Part shown: piece after piece, positions 25,400 through 40,500 of the stretch | Position numbering within the stretch: the stretch's first letter is position 1 | How the letters are laid out: each line of letters begins with the position of its first letter | DNA from: Fistularia commersonii | Lineage: Eukaryota; Chordata; Actinopteri; Syngnathiformes; Fistulariidae | NCBI GenBank assembly: GCA_037954325.1 | Contig: JBBMNZ010000001.1 | Coordinates: forward strand, 11,699,258 to 11,763,257 | DNA: 64,000 nt | Reading direction: 5' to 3' | The notes under the pieces: model-generated | Seen by the model: only the letters and a program-made list of their open reading frames with translations | Database searches by the model: none | What the model was told of the DNA's origin: nothing | Position numbers and translations under genes: made by a program

Positions 25400-26610
25400 G
25401 ATAAAACTCCACCTCTTGCTAGGGCATCAACACCCCGGGGTAAAATTCACATGCTATTACACACGCACAGCCATACATACGATACACATATTACCATGTC
25501 TCATATTCATTGCAAGACAATGTGCAGGTAGAAGGTGTGGGGGTTTTCCCACACACAAGCACCTTTACCCAGAGAGAATATCTATTCAGAGTTTGACATT
25601 TCACATTTCTGCCTGAAGCACACAGAGGCCAATGGAATCCAGTGTTACATCTTGAATGTGGACAACTACATGGGATGTTTTCATTTTGATATGAAAATCA
25701 GAAAGTAAAGAAAATCCCATTTGAGTCACTGCCAAATTTTTCACCTTGCCTTAGTAAAAAAAAACATGCAAACATAATCTGGGGATCTGATACACAGGCT
25801 TAACAATTCAATTAACCTGTCACTTGCAGGAGGTGACAAGAACAGCATGGTAGGTCTATTGCAATTAAAAAAGCCAAAATCCAAATTGAACTTTAAATGT
25901 CACACTTGCTATTAAAAGCAAACACTTTTGAGATGGGATGTAGACATGTACCAGCCTTTGTGAAACAAAAATTAAGTTAAGGTTAAGACTTTTACAAATT
26001 AGATATGAATGAAGGGGGTTTACAATATTGCTCGTTTTATAAACACATAATAATCTTCCAGCAGCATTACTAAAATCATGAAAATCCCGTTTCTTTGATT
26101 TTTCATAATAACCATTTGTTCCCAGCAGATGGTAGTCACGGACAGATGACGTGACTAGAAAATCAACTACCTCACATGAGACAGAAATAAATTGAATGAA
26201 AAAGCTTTCTTAAAAAGACAGAACATGGAAAAATACAAAAAATATCTATATTTTTAAATTTCTTTGGCGATGCTTTTCCAGATTAGTTAACACATTGAAT
26301 CATCATTGACCAGGTTTATTTCTCAAAAATTTGACACTTAGGACAAACTTGTAATCCACTTTACATTAGTTGAGTCAGTGCTGATGTGATGACAGTGCGT
26401 TGTGTCTTTGTAAGGACCCTGCAGAGACACCAGGTGATGTTAAATCTGCATTTGCAGGCCTGTGAAGCCATGTCAGGCTCCTCTGTACATGGCACCTGTA
26501 ATGCACATCACTAAAATTGACTAAACAGGCAGTGGTACGTTCAGATTTTCACTTTTGCAATTGTCGTATGTGAGAAAATACCGATTTATTCATGATCTTT
26601 ATGGCTCATC
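25400..26610. other. Upstream region of CD109-like gene
   Basis: The region should hold the 5' UTR and promoter of the CD109-like gene. It is AT-rich, with no CpG-dense block and no recognisable core promoter motif that I would assign. No coding frame is supported. Confidence 0.4.
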
Positions 26611-26614
26611 CTGC

Positions 26615-26880
26615 ATTCAGAGTTGTGAGGGTTCTGGAGCCTATGACAGCAGTTACTGGCCGGCTCACCCTGGGCCGCTCACCAGTCATTCAAAGGGACA
26701 TATAATGACAAACAACTTCACAAAACTCAAGAGATTAGGGTATCGAATCAACCTCCTGCATGTTTTTGGCCTGTGGAAGAACACTTGAGGAACATGCAGA
26801 CTCCACACAGAAATGAAACAGAGACCCTATTGTTGTAAGGCAGACGTGTTAACCACTGCACCACCATGGCACCCACAAAG
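26615..26880 (+). repeat. Teleost dispersed repeat
   Basis: Copy of the repeat at 7878, recognised by 'ggagcctatgacagcagttactggccggctcaccctgg', 'gaacatgcagactccacacagaaa' and 'gttaaccactgcaccacc'. Confidence 0.75.
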
Positions 26881-27780
26881 TGGAAATAAACATATGTTCA
26901 TACTGCGCTTTAGATAGTGCCCTGTTAACTACAAGGCCATTAACCACAGCAGTTCTGTAATACCTATAAGAAAAAAAGACAATTACAATTTCTCTCACAA
27001 AGTGCATTTTGCATGTGCATATTTTGACATGGCTGTAAGGCCAGAAACAATTTGACTAACGGGATTTAGAAATACACAAACACCTGCAGAATATGATGGT
27101 ATGATGGTTATGTGACATAATACTGCATTTTCTGCCTGGAAAGTACCAGTGTGGAGATGTTTACAGCAAGTCAGTCTGTAGATAGATTACTGTCCCTTCC
27201 TCAGAAGGTGAATGTAAATATTTAAGAAGTCAAAGAGTTGTTAGTGAGGATGCAGAGAGAATCAACACATTGTTCAGTTTAACACATAATACCAGGATTT
27301 GAGTAAATATACGCATCATATATTTAATGAAATTACTGGTTTGTTTCTTACAATTCTGTAAACCAGATTCAAGTGCAATTGTTCCTTTTTTTTTTTTTTT
27401 TTTTTTTTTTACTATTTCTCTTTTACCTTAAAACCACAGGGATTAAAACAGTCTTTTTTTTCTAACTGACAGGCAGTTTCTTCTTCATTTTCTGATAGGT
27501 CGCATTGAACTCCACATCAGTTTTTACCCTCTTCACTGCAGATCACTGAAAACACCCAAAGTGACATGACATTGAAAATCTGCTATTTAGTTTTGACCAT
27601 GAAATCCTGTCATATCTGAGTCAGAAAACAGTGAAAGCGTTGCCATGATGCACTGTCACACCCCATTGGTCATCGATGGCCTCCTCCTCCTCAAATGAGT
27701 ATCTCTTTTTATTCCCATTTCACTTTGGCTGTTGCCTGTCTTTTCGTAAATCCAAGTCAGAGAAAAAAAAAAAAAAAAAA
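26881..27780. other. Intergenic stretch with poly-T and poly-A runs
   Basis: Holds a T run at about 27388-27410 and an A run at about 27764-27785. AATAAA on the minus strand at 27708-27713 is a possible polyadenylation signal for the cytospin-like gene, about 245 bases after its stop. Otherwise nothing is recognised. Confidence 0.45.
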
Positions 27781-27789
27781 AAAAACTTG

Positions 27790-27925
27790 CAAAAAACCTT
27801 TTAATGTTGCTTTTCGCTGACGACACTAAAATGTTTTCTCCATTTACTCTCCAAAAACAGGCACAACATTTACAGAGCCGCCTTCACTGGTTTATGGTTT
27901 ACTCTGATGAACACGTAGCGATCCA
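27790..27925 (+). pseudogene. Reverse transcriptase remnant
   Basis: A short plus-strand frame encodes MLLFADDTKMFSPF and then a Q-LQSRL-WF segment. FADDTK is the catalytic palm motif of L2/CR1/Jockey-group LINE reverse transcriptases. Only about 45 residues survive, lying between a poly-A run and the last exon of the cytospin-like gene on the other strand. Confidence 0.6.
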
Positions 27926-27956
27926 CTGTATGGCTGGATGTACGGGCCTTCAGCAG

Positions 27957-30900
27957 TCACACCTCAAAGTGGCGGTACATGCTCTCCACGTAGCTCAGGA
28001 CCCTCTGCCAGTCGGGACCTCCTATTCGCAGCATCTCCTCGACTGTCTGTAAAACAAACATTCCAACAAGATTTATAGCCTCCCTGCATAAGTGATGGCC
28101 TAGTGCAGAGAACTGAGCTTTGCAGACCAAGCCCAAGACACAGCTCACCAAAGACTGAGCGATCCCAACAGACTCTCCTATTTTGAATGCCAAGCTGAGA
28201 TTCTCTCTCTGTAATGGAACGAAGCATGAATTGAACCCAATAAATCACCTGATGCTGTTGTTTACTCTTCAACCTGACAATGATCCTACCTTGTTCTCTG
28301 GGCAAAGTGTACTGTAAGGGATGTGAGAGGGTAGGAACGTGTGATAAACGGCACAGAACGCAAGGCCATCTGCCCAGCTGCTGCTGAAATTTGTAATGTC
28401 GATATTCTGCAAGAGAAACAAGAGAAATACAAGAGTTCAATATGTAACACATTGATATTATGAGATGTATTATAGTATAATGTAACTGAGGTATACAAAA
28501 TAATATGAAAGATTGAACTTAAAGTTGTGAAACGCAAAGAACAAGAACAACAATAATATGCAAACAGAAAACAGACAGAAACAATAAACGGACGGAAATA
28601 AACACTTATTCTATTTATCAATCCCAATTTAATGGTTTTCACTGTTGGTGTTTTCAAATAGTCAGTTACATAGGAATGAATATTACTGCACTACTTTGCA
28701 TTATTCCTGTTTGCCAACTGGTCTGATTACAACCCTGCAGTTCGTCTTCAGGAGTCTCTGAACAAGAGTTACTGGTATTTGGTTATTTAAGACATTATCC
28801 TGTGTGTCTTATAGTTATAGCCACAATAACAACAGTTTTAACAGTGTTATAACAACTTGAAGAATGTTTGCTGCAGCAAACATTGAAATGGTTTTGGTGA
28901 TTATTTTAAGGGTTATATCATATTTCACATGTGAAACATATTCATTTAGTTCACTTCAAGACATGAGTCGATGTATGATGATAACTGATTTTAACAGAGT
29001 TGTGATCATTACTGGCCACATGAATTATACAGTGCCCTGGCAGTGACTGTGAGTTGTTTCTTGATTATGACATTTTTATTCTGAAAGTTTAAAATTCTTC
29101 AGTTATTAAAGGTATCATGTATATTTAAAATCCCACTCAATGAGACTTGGGCTTGAACAAGTCTGTCAAGTAAAATCCAACTTTGGTTTTGCATCACATC
29201 TGGTTGTGAAAGAACCCAACCATGTACAACACTGAGATCTGAGAAAAGATGTCTAGTTTTATATCATTCAAAAAGGCAGTAGGTCTAAACCATCCATCTT
29301 CCCCCGCTTATCTGGAGTTGGGTACGGGAGCAGCAGACAAAGTAGTGAGGCCCAGACCTCCCTCTACCCCGCCACATGGTCCAGCTCCTCTGGGGGACCC
29401 CAAGGCGTTCCCAGGCCATCCTTGAGACATAGTATCTCCAGTGTGTCCTTGGTCTTCCCCGTGGTCTCCTCCCAGACGGACATGCCTGGATTATTCCGAC
29501 TTACAACTGGCATTGCGGACTACACTTCGACACTGATCATACAGGATCCGAATAGCCCATATGATGGGTTTCGGTGCCCCATGCTCCCGGAGCACCACCC
29601 ACAGAACTGCCCGCGGGACACGGTCGAATGCCTTCTCCAGAGCTCCAGGCTCCAAGGTTCCATGTCAAATTTAAAAGTTGGAGACTGATAATACCCAACA
29701 CTAAGGGTTTTTAAGACAAATGTAACTATGCAAAGATTTAATGTCACAATTTAGTCTGTGTTTGCACACGAACAGAGTCTTTCACATTTTGGTAAACACA
29801 ACTGGTAACAATGAAAATGAGCAAGCTATGAAATCTACACACTTGATTCTGCTTTTGTGAAAACTTTGGCACCAACTGACTAGCTGAGAGGGCACAGAAT
29901 GAGTCACGCAGTTGTAAACAAGAACGGAAAAGAACTGACATGAACTGATGCCGGTACTCCTCGGTACTCCATTTTACAAAAAAAATAAATAGACATAACA
30001 CTATGGACTGTGATGATATAAAATATGGGAGGCACTTTGATACAAGGTTATACAAATAAAACTTTAAGTCTTTGAGTTTTTCTGGTAATCTGATGCAATG
30101 CCATGATATCGAGAGCTGTAGCAGACAACTTCAGAATGTACAGACAACATTTGAATTGTGTCAAAGTTAGCAGAATGAACAGTTTCCTGTGCACAAATAT
30201 TAAAATAGGAAGAAATTAATATCCCAACAATGCATTCCATCAACACTACAAGTTTTCTAAATTACATGATTATGTGACGCAAAACCAGAAGTAATTTATA
30301 TGTTTATAAAAAAAAGGGCTCAAGTGACACCAGACTTGACAGCTGTCTGGTTTTAAATGTTGTCCTGGTAACTAGTTACACTAATCAGCCACAAGGTGAC
30401 ACTGTATGGCAAAGTAGAGAGACATGCAACCACTTTTCTTAATCGATGTACTTATAATTATGAAAGGTCAAGAATGACGTACATTTATCATAAGAAGAAA
30501 TTGATGCACTTCCACCAACAGGAGTCACTATAACCAAGGTAAACCCTTCATTTTTTTTTTACTCAAAATCAAAATCCTCGTTTGTATTTCAAAAACACAG
30601 CAGATGGTATTGATGCATCATTGTTTTTCAGACTGAGACTATATCCAAGTTTATTAATTGTAAAACTGCAGTTCGGTGTCTTTCTCATAGGACATTTAGA
30701 ATTGTTTATAGAATTACTTTGTATCCTTGGGTTTGGCTCTGACACCAGCGGAGCAGTGAGTTCCTCTTGGAGCCTCCATGGCGACGCAGAAGCATGCTGA
30801 AACCATCCTGGGACCTGAAAAGAACATCAAAAAAAAACAAGGTGACTGAGTTTTTCAATACATGTTATAAGCTGTTGTAAAAATAATAGAATTTAAAAAG

Positions 30901-31018
30901 GTCTGGTCACATTGGTGAAGTGAAAATTAACATACTCAACTCATGGTGGATTCATGGTAGGGATAAGAGTTTGGATAGCAAAGTTGGTGGTGAAAAATTT
31001 TACCAGTGTTTTTTTGTT

Positions 31019-31104
<86 letters not shown>

Positions 31105-34100
31105 ATTCATTCATACCTGGTGGATGGCATCTCAGTCAGAGTTATGCTATACTTGTTTAGAGACTCTTCACGTTTTCCTGCACAGACAAGAATAAGCAAT
31201 TGCACATTTGTCACAGGCGTTAAATTAAGATCAGATTTTTTAATTCCAAATAGTTTCCTCCCTCCCACAAATCTAAACCCCCCAATGGCAAAAATGAAGG
31301 CAAGTGATCATTATGCATATTTATATTTCAACAGACATGGAGGTGACTTTTAAAAATAGTTTATATACCTTTATCAATGTTTGACCTGCTTTCCTGCCAA
31401 TCCAGACTTCCTTTAACTTGCCCTAAATTCTTGGGGGAAAAAATAAATCAAAATAAGAAAGATATACATCGCACTGACCAAAATACTTTTCAAAGCTACA
31501 GTTCCTCACCTTGTTTAGAGATGAACTTGTAACAGATGTGGACTGGGAAGTCCCATTCTGCAAGGGGAGTGAGTCTGATGATGCAGGTAGCCTACACAAA
31601 CTTCTGCCCGTGTGACAACACAGATCATTAATAAACCAGTTAATCCATTTCTATTTCATTTAAATTTGTTCCAAAACCCCACTCAGCTCCTCTAACCATA
31701 TTCAAATGTTTAACTGACCTCAAGAGGTCAATTACATAAACATGGAGGCCTATGGACAGCAACACAAAACCACAATCACACCGTGGCTTCAATTTTACTG
31801 GTTCTTGTTCAGATTTATGAGACCGAGGCTTCATTTTAAATGCTCTCATTTGCTGAGCAAATGTCTGGGCCCCCAATGCTCAAAAGTGCCAATGGCCCTT
31901 TTGATTTGTGCATTAGAAACCACTATCACCTTGGATTTAGCAGGTCATAGTGGACAATACAGTTGAACGGTAAGAGGAAAACTACAGACGGCATGTTAGA
32001 AGGTCTTTGATCCGCACTGCTCCAAAAAACTAACTCCACATAAACCCAGATCTACACACAGTGTGGGGATTTCCAGTGAGGTCTACATCTATGAAAGGGC
32101 TAACATAGCTTTGGTCTCATTTTCAAAGTCTTAAACAGCATTAGCTTTACATTCCAGTTGGCGCTTTAGACTATTTCCATCATATGAATCATTATAATAA
32201 AATGTGAATCTCACCTGGATCTCTCTGTGGATATTGTTCTTTGTGTTTCTCTAGAGCGCAACTCCCTCGAGCTCCGATCCTCATTGGTCACATTTCTCAG
32301 GTGGCGTTTCATCACACCCTTACAGTCCCTACGAGGATCCTCACTGGCAGCGCTACCCCTGACTTCATTCTGACTCCACGTTTGCAACCCCTCTTGTCCC
32401 AACCTGTAGACTCCCACCTCGTTCCCCCTTTTCATCCCTCCTTCGCTTTCAGAGTTGGGATCTCTATCCAAGTCTTGACATGGAACCTGGACATCATGAG
32501 TCTGGGTTAGGGCAGTAAGTCTCTGCCTGCTCTCCTCCAGCTCCCCTCTCATAGTGACCAGCTGCATATCAGCCTCCTTCTGTCTTTGTACGGCCAGAGA
32601 CCTTTCCCGTTCCGCTTCTTTGTGAGCTATTCGAAGCGCCGTCAGCTCCTCTTCGGCCTCGGCTCTGAGGCGGTCAGCCACTGATACCGCCACCTGTAGG
32701 TCAGCCTGGAACTGCAGCCATTCCCCACGCTCAACCTGGAAGATTCACACAAGAACATCTATCTATCCATCGTCTGACACTTATCCTGCACTCAGGGTCA
32801 CGGGGGGATGGCGGAGCCTATCCCAGCTGTCATCAGGGAGAGGCGGGTTACACCCTGGACTAGTTGTTTGGACTGCGATTGACTGGCAACAAGTCAATCG
32901 CAGGGTTACATATACAGACAGACAACAATTCAATCACTCACTTTCCCAATTTTTTCCAATGCTGCATGCTTTTGGACTGTGGGAAGAAACTGGAGAACTC
33001 AGGAAAAACCCACGCAGACACAGGGAAAACAAGCAAACTCCACACAGAAAGGTCCCCTTGTCAGAATCGAATCAGGGTCCTTTGTGCTGTGAGGCCACTG
33101 CACCACTGTGCCACCTCTACAAGAACATAGTGTAAAAAATAGCTTGAAAAAAAAAAAGATAAAAATGTAAAAAATTCAAATTCTCTCTCCTTTTTCGCTG
33201 CAGAAGTGACTTAAAAAGAATTAACTTAGTTGGTTGCATTGTCCATTCAGCACCTCACACATAACTTCTTCCTTTCTTCTTTTATATACAACTAATCATA
33301 CAGTGAATTGATCATTTTTTCTTTTTGCAAAACAACTATTTGCAGCAAGTGACAACAGTTAAAGAAAAGCACATTCTCATAATCCAAGGTTTGAAAGTTA
33401 AATAAGCTACTGTTTTTGCCGATCGTCCAACTGCTACAAACCTATAATAAAACAGAAAGGCAGCCAAAGCTAGAAAATCCTTCTCAGTCCTCAAACCGGC
33501 AAGTAGCACAGCTGGTGGAAACTACAAAGGTAAAAAAATAACTATATGCATCTTATAAACTATATATGTTTTTATTTATTTATATAAAGAGAGAAAGACA
33601 GATACAGATATATAGATACCTGTATATAGGCATGGGTCAGACATCTTGGGGGATGAAATATTTAAGTGTCATATCTAGCTTTATTCAAATACTTCTGTGA
33701 CAGTATTTTTGATATGGGTTAAATTAGAATACTAACCATTCAAAAATCCAAAACAGATATTCAGATCTAATCCAAAAACAGTTAAATGTAGCTGGGAGGT
33801 CATTAGTTATAGGAGGAACAAGTAAATGTCCATTTGCCCTATTCTGAGGAGGAGTTGAAGGCTTTACCAGCAGGAGTTGCTATAACTGATTCATAGGACA
33901 TAGCAGAATTATGAGCTAAGAATGTCATTGTCAGAGGATTCCCATTATCTAATACTGTATCTATTAAAGTTGCGCAAATCATTAAAAAAAAGGAAACGGG
34001 CATGTCTTGCAACAACCTTTTGGGAGCAGCCAAGAGATAAATAATACATGCATATTCTGACATCCTTTTGATGCTTTGTGATCCGATGAGAAAAAGAGAC

Positions 34101-34465
34101 GGACTGTTAAGACAAATACTATACTGCATAAAACTGAGGAGGTGAAAAGACAGTTTGAAAGGTATCTGCGTTTCAGACATACTACAGATGAAACAGCACA
34201 AGGCTGTAAAAAAACAGCAAAGCCGTAGAGAATTAAAAAGAATATCTGAGATGGAGTAAGAAATTGTGGAAAGGAGCAGCCTTTTGGGGTCAAACAAACA
34301 GCAGAGCAAAATAAAACCAGAGTTTAGAGGTAAACAAGACTTTGGGAAGGTTAGTAATTAGATGAAGGATAAATGGAGATGTGGAGGAGGAAGAGACTTT
34401 TGGAGCCAAGTCACTCCATCATCTGACCATTGACTCAAGACCACAGCTGGACTCAATTACCTTGG

Positions 34466-34521
<56 letters not shown>

Positions 34522-37500
34522 ACACACATACACACACACATACACACACACACTCTCTCTCTCTCTCTATTTCCTCTTTCTTCCACATGTTCCCTCTCAT
34601 CACTTATTCCTTTATCTCACCAAAACACATTGTTTGGTTTTCTCACACATGAGAGATTTGAAGAAAGAGTATGAAATACAACTTGGAAGAAGGTCAAATG
34701 AAAAGTAGGATAAAGGTCTTTGTTTGCAAAAGGTCTGTACAGGTTAAAACTAAAACTTGAATTTGAGGGATTTTGCCTTCACAAAGAGCGTTATCTGCTC
34801 ATTAGGGCACCAACTGGAGCATGTCTGTTTAAGGAAACAGGAAGGGGTGCTCCTCATTTCACACTGAGATAAGGGTATGGGTTGTCAGGCTTATGGTGAC
34901 ACACACACACGAACAGGCACTATCCCCTAAGAATTGCCCCACTGCATGCCCAGAAGTATACATATACACACATTTCATGCTCAAATCCACAACCAGTATC
35001 ATCTCAACATATAGTAAGAAAGTTAACTATAGTCTGGTTAAATCAAGGCTGGCCAATATGACCCAGACATGGTGTGACATTTTACACATTAGATTTTGAA
35101 AGTTTATATATTTTCTTAACATAAACAAAACAAAACATGAGGCAAGACAATATTATGAGTGGCCTATCTTTGTTACTCCCCACCCTATCATATTGTATCA
35201 TAAGTGATACTGGCCTTCTCATTGAAGAGGCAAGAGTCGACACTCAACTCAGTATCACTCATCCACTCATCCTTTGAGCTGAGGCAACAGCCAAAGCAAA
35301 TATAATGTTTGAATGATGATCCTTCACAGCTGCGGCATGTATCAAGGTCGAGTCATTCTCATGATGGTAGTTGTAAAACAAGAAGTTGTCACAGAATTAA
35401 TTTAGCACAACAGGGCCAGACTTTTCTGTGGGAACCATGTCGTCTAAGTTTTTCAAAATGTGCTTTTAAGGGCTGGGATCCTGTACCCAATCCATGTTTG
35501 CATACTGTGGCTATTCATAATAGCTGTGATGCTGCTATCAGGATTGCTAAATTCCTAGGCATTCATATATCAAATTATCTCATAGATAAATGGCTCTCAG
35601 ATATATCTCATTTTGGATAAAAAAGATCTGCTAACTGAAACTGTGAGATTGTGACACTGTAATGCACTGAATCAAATGCAATGGCGTCAAGGCATGTACT
35701 CTTACTCTGGGATTCAAACACATTTTGGCACCTTAATTGTAACCAAAATGACTACATTTTCAGTCTGCCAATGAACAGCCAGCCGAAAGATTAATGGTTG
35801 CAGGGGAGGCCCTGCCACTGTAAAGACAGCACACAGACTTTGGAGATAATTCTTGGAAATCTCAAGTCACCTGGAACTGATTCCAAAGTGAGGCTTTGAG
35901 ACGGACAAAATCCCCAGCAGGGAGTCAACTCTAAATGGCCATTCACACATGCACGCACACACACGCACACACGCACACACACACACAACACACATCACAC
36001 AACAGACACACAATCAACACAGCATTTTTGCTGATTAAGAAAATGCAAGACTGGTAGTGCATGTAAGAACATACAGATGGTTCACTGCACATGGGGTCAT
36101 CACATATCATCATCCCGTGTAATAGCAGTATGTCGGACATCCATTCTTACTATTGAGCCAGCAGGAGACATTCAGAGGCAACACTTGGAAGACCAGAGGT
36201 GAAAACAGATACAGAGGCATGGAGAACATGTTTTTTTAAGGGAATGACACAGGAAAAACGGTTAGTATTGACACCTGGAAACCATGGATCGGATTCAGAT
36301 CAGAGAACAGTAAAAATTCATTAAAGAAAACTGAAAAAAAGTGTCACATATGGATCGATGTGAAAGAACACACCATGAAGGGAAACATTCTTTGGAGCTG
36401 GAGTGGGCTGAATAAAGGAGGGGGAAGAAAGGATGAGATAGAGGACAGCATTGGAGCAGCATTGCGGGGTAATTGTTTTGAGTTCTTGAGCACAGGAAGG
36501 AGTGGTCAGACCTCTGATGGAGAGAGAAGGGACCGAGAGGCACAGCAAGGGGAGATTGGGGAGGAGGTTTCGACACAAAGCTAAAAAAACGTTCATACCG
36601 GCCAGGACTTCCAGTGCATCTGCATGCATTTGCAAGTCTTCTGACTCACATGTGCCATACGCAAACAAAAATGGCCATTCTTTGCGAGGAGTGCCCCTTT
36701 CCCCAGTCTCACCACACAATGCAAAACAAGCTCTGTCTCCTGAATAGTCAAATGTGAACCCCCTCCTCTGCCCTGCTCCCTCATTCTCCAGCTCACAACA
36801 AAAAGGCTCCCAGGACAGCAGAACAGAGTGAGAAAGGGTTCATAAAGTTGAGATTTGCAACTTATATTGGCCTACTGGGGACTTGTGCAAACATACCGTT
36901 GGATTGCTCCAAATTACCTCTCGGTGTTCGCCCTCTGGCTCTCCGCAATTTTGCTGGATTAAGCAAGAATTGTAGTAACAAGCCAGGCTGGGGGATATTG
37001 GAAAGTGAAAGGCGGTTGAGGGGAACAGAAAGGTTAGACTTTGTAGATGGCAAAAGGAGAGCAAGTATCATCAAGGACAAAATTTGATGCGGCGTGACAG
37101 GCCCCTGCCTGCAACAAAAAACTTTTTACAGTTTGTCTAAACTCATACGGGTTAACTGCATATCTACCAAGTACCATAACGACACCCTCATGACACTCTC
37201 ATGATGGAGTCAAGAGCAATGTCATGGATGACAGAAACACTGACAGACATCGAAGTCCATCTGAATTTGGGGATCACATGAGAGCTGTCTGATAGACTCC
37301 TTGTCACTCCTCAAATATGAGCTTATGATTTACCGAGGGTTTAATAGAAATGAAAAGCTTCAACTGTAATATATGATTACTTAAGGCAACCTCCACAACA
37401 ACTAATCAATACACAATCTCACTTTCTCATAATTAATAATCGATTTAAAATATGGGTACATTTGCACTGCTGAAAGTAAATCCTACATTTCTTTTCAGCT

Positions 37501-40500
37501 GAAAATGCAGATATACATACAAAGGCATTCATTGAAACATTTGTCTTATCATTCAGAATATTAAGTACCAAGGGATACTTCTGAATTATATGAATTGGAA
37601 AAAAGGTTGTTAAGTAGATGCCGCTGTTTGTCTTTTGCAGAGATACTTTAGATTTGAAATCTATTTCTATGTAGAGCAGTAACTACATTGACATCAAGGA
37701 ATGTTATTGTTCATAGTTAAAAGTTCTTGGTGAGGGTGGCTCTTTAAAAAATGAGGTAATTGTACACTGCAGTATGACAGAAAAAAATAAAAATGAGTCG
37801 TCATAGAAGGAAGAAACACAAAGTAGGGGGTGGGGGCAAGTGGAATGGGGTGAGGCACTGGAGGTCACAATCCAGCTGCTGCAAACCTAGAGACAGCTGG
37901 GAGCCTCTGGCTCCTCAACCCTCATAAGGGAGGGTCTGAATTGGAACAAATGACTGACAGGAAATTACTGCAGAATATCACCATCTGCATATGAACAAGG
38001 ACCACATGAGCAATTCCTCTTAGGAATGCTAGCAAAACTATACTCTTTGTGTGATTTCTGTATTCAACTTCAACAGATTTGAAGGATTGGGGGGGGGGGG
38101 CAAATCCTTAGTATCCAAATGGGACTTGACTGTTGTGTTTGGGTTCCAGGAAAGGAGAATAAACTCTAGATCTTGTGTATGTTACATGCATTTTCTAGCA
38201 TTTAAAGTGAAGCTGTTCTCTTAAGTAATCCTAAACTTACTAATGTTTCCGACCTCCTCATAGATGATAAAAGACTTGGAAAGTTCATGAGAAGGGAATG
38301 ATCACCCTCTTTTAGTAAGGCAAAAGACTGGATGACATCTATTAGGGGAGCAGACTTTAGGACGAGGGACAAGTAGATATTTTCACAGAGGATGACACAC
38401 TGTCTTGGTGTTATCTCTTGAATGAAAAGCTACAAGTTATATGCGGGTTTTGACTTTCAACACAAATCACTATCTGCATCATTCTTTCAAGTGTTTTTTG
38501 TAAAAGAAGATAGGAAAAAGAGGATTACCGTAATCACAAACCATGCAATGCAGACCTATAGCTGTTATCAGCTGCCCAACAAGAAGTTACAATTTGAAAA
38601 AGCAAGGCAGATTTAAATTGTGAGAAAAAAACAAATATTCATAAATATATTTACAAGCACCTTTTAAGATCATTATGGGATAATATGCCTGGCTCAGTAT
38701 GGGGAAAATAGATATTTATCTATTCATTCATTCATTATCTATATCACGTGTTGTGCACTCAGGGTCACAGGAAGCTGAATCCCATCCTTGCAGTCATTTT
38801 TGGTTCACCCTGGACCAGTAGATCAACCAGTCCATCAGAGGGACCCATATAGAGAGAAAACAACCAGTCACTCTCTCATTCACATGTCTTTGCAATTTGG
38901 GGTCTCCAGTTAACCTGCAGCATGTTTCTGTGGGAAGAGACCAGTTAAGCCAGAGGAAACCCACACAAATACGGGGAGAACATCCTGCTGCAATCCACAG
39001 AGAAAGGCTTGTCAGAACCAAAACCGGGGACCTTTTTGGTGTGAGGCGTGAGCACTAACCACTGTCGTCCTATACAGTGAGATGAGTCCAATTTTGCTTT
39101 TTGAGTCTTTTCTTGCTTTTTGTTTGCTCAAAGACAACTTCTAATTACACCAAAATAAAAAAGCAAATATTTGCACTAACCTGCTATTTATAAAAATAGC
39201 ACATCCCATTTTCATATGTCTTATTGAGTCTGTCTTACCTGCAGAGTACTTCTTAAATTCTTCACTTCTGTCCAGAGACTCTTTAGTAGCTCTAAAGGAA
39301 CAATCGAGAAACATGAGGACATCAGATGATGCCAAAAACATTGAAAACTCGAGAAACAAGGAAAGGGACAACGTTGAAGTGATAGGTTTTAGGACTGAAA
39401 GCCAAATATTATAAATCTGAATACTTTGCAAGTAAGGAGATTTCTTAGATGACTTGAAATGTTTGATTCTTGCCTGTTGTGCTTTTGGGCCTGTCCTCAC
39501 TGGCAGTGATCCTTAAGGATGACCAACACTCGTCCATCAGTCTCTCCAGTTCCTCAGACTGGCTGTCTCCATCCTCAGCACTGGGCAAAAGGGACTGACT
39601 TAGACCGCTGTCCCTTTCTGTCCGTTTTGGACCAGAACAAGTACACGGGACTGGTGGAGAACCAAACAGAAAAGACGTGGTCTTTGTGGGCTGGACAGCA
39701 GCGCATTTCCCCTGGGGGACCGGAGTCCGAGGGTTGGGAGGACATGGACCCCCATTCCTCCTTAAACTAATTTGTCCTTGCACTGCATCAGTACCCTCTG
39801 GCTTTTTCTGCAGTAGGCTAACTCCTGGACTGATAGTGGAGCTGTTTGAGCCAGCATGTTGATGAGGCCTCCACTCTGGAGGGGGCTTGGAAGAAGTTGC
39901 CTGAGACCTCCTCACACTTGATGTTAGTGCTGGAACTGGAGGTGGCCATGAAACTGGGGTCGTGAGAGATGATTGAAGTGAAGTTTGGGGGAAAATTTGG
40001 GGAACACCAGATACAGACCCTGGCTCTTCAGTCTGCGGTGAAGCAGGAGGCGTTTGGAAGTGGTCGACATTGTGCCCTAGGTCGAAAAAGCAATCAAGCA
40101 ATCAGTTAAAATAACAAAGACAAGCATATCTTTGAAGAGACAATGGAGACAATGGGACCTCATCTGAGATGCTATCATGTAAATGTATGAATTTATGTAT
40201 ATAATTTCAAGTCAATTTATAAACTCTTGAATTACTTAGCAGCTAATCAGCTAAACAGTGTCTGTAGATCCAAATAATACAGTATACCCTTGTTTTTCGC
40301 GGGGGTTACGTTCCAAAAAGACCCCGTGATAGGCAAAATTCCTGAAGTAGAAACCTTTATTTTTTTTTTACAATTATTATACATCCTTATTAAAACTTAT
40401 TGCTGCTGTCGTCCTTATGTTTTTTTCTTCCTTCGTTATGGAACGAACGGGAGATTCGTTAATTCCGTAATGCCGACCTACAGCCGCATAGCTTTTACCT

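Noticed and set aside
31006..31353. Frames of alternating Val-Cys through (GT)n
   Set aside because: Simple-repeat translation; the real coding in this place is the minus-strand exon 31117-31177.
33839..34309. 156-residue minus-strand frame
   Set aside because: Cys/Phe/Leu-rich with no recognised domain, no splice or promoter context, lying inside a large intron; probably chance.
36321..36719. Possible extra cytospin-like exon in the long intron
   Set aside because: The protein is not coiled-coil-like and lacks splice sites in the needed phase.
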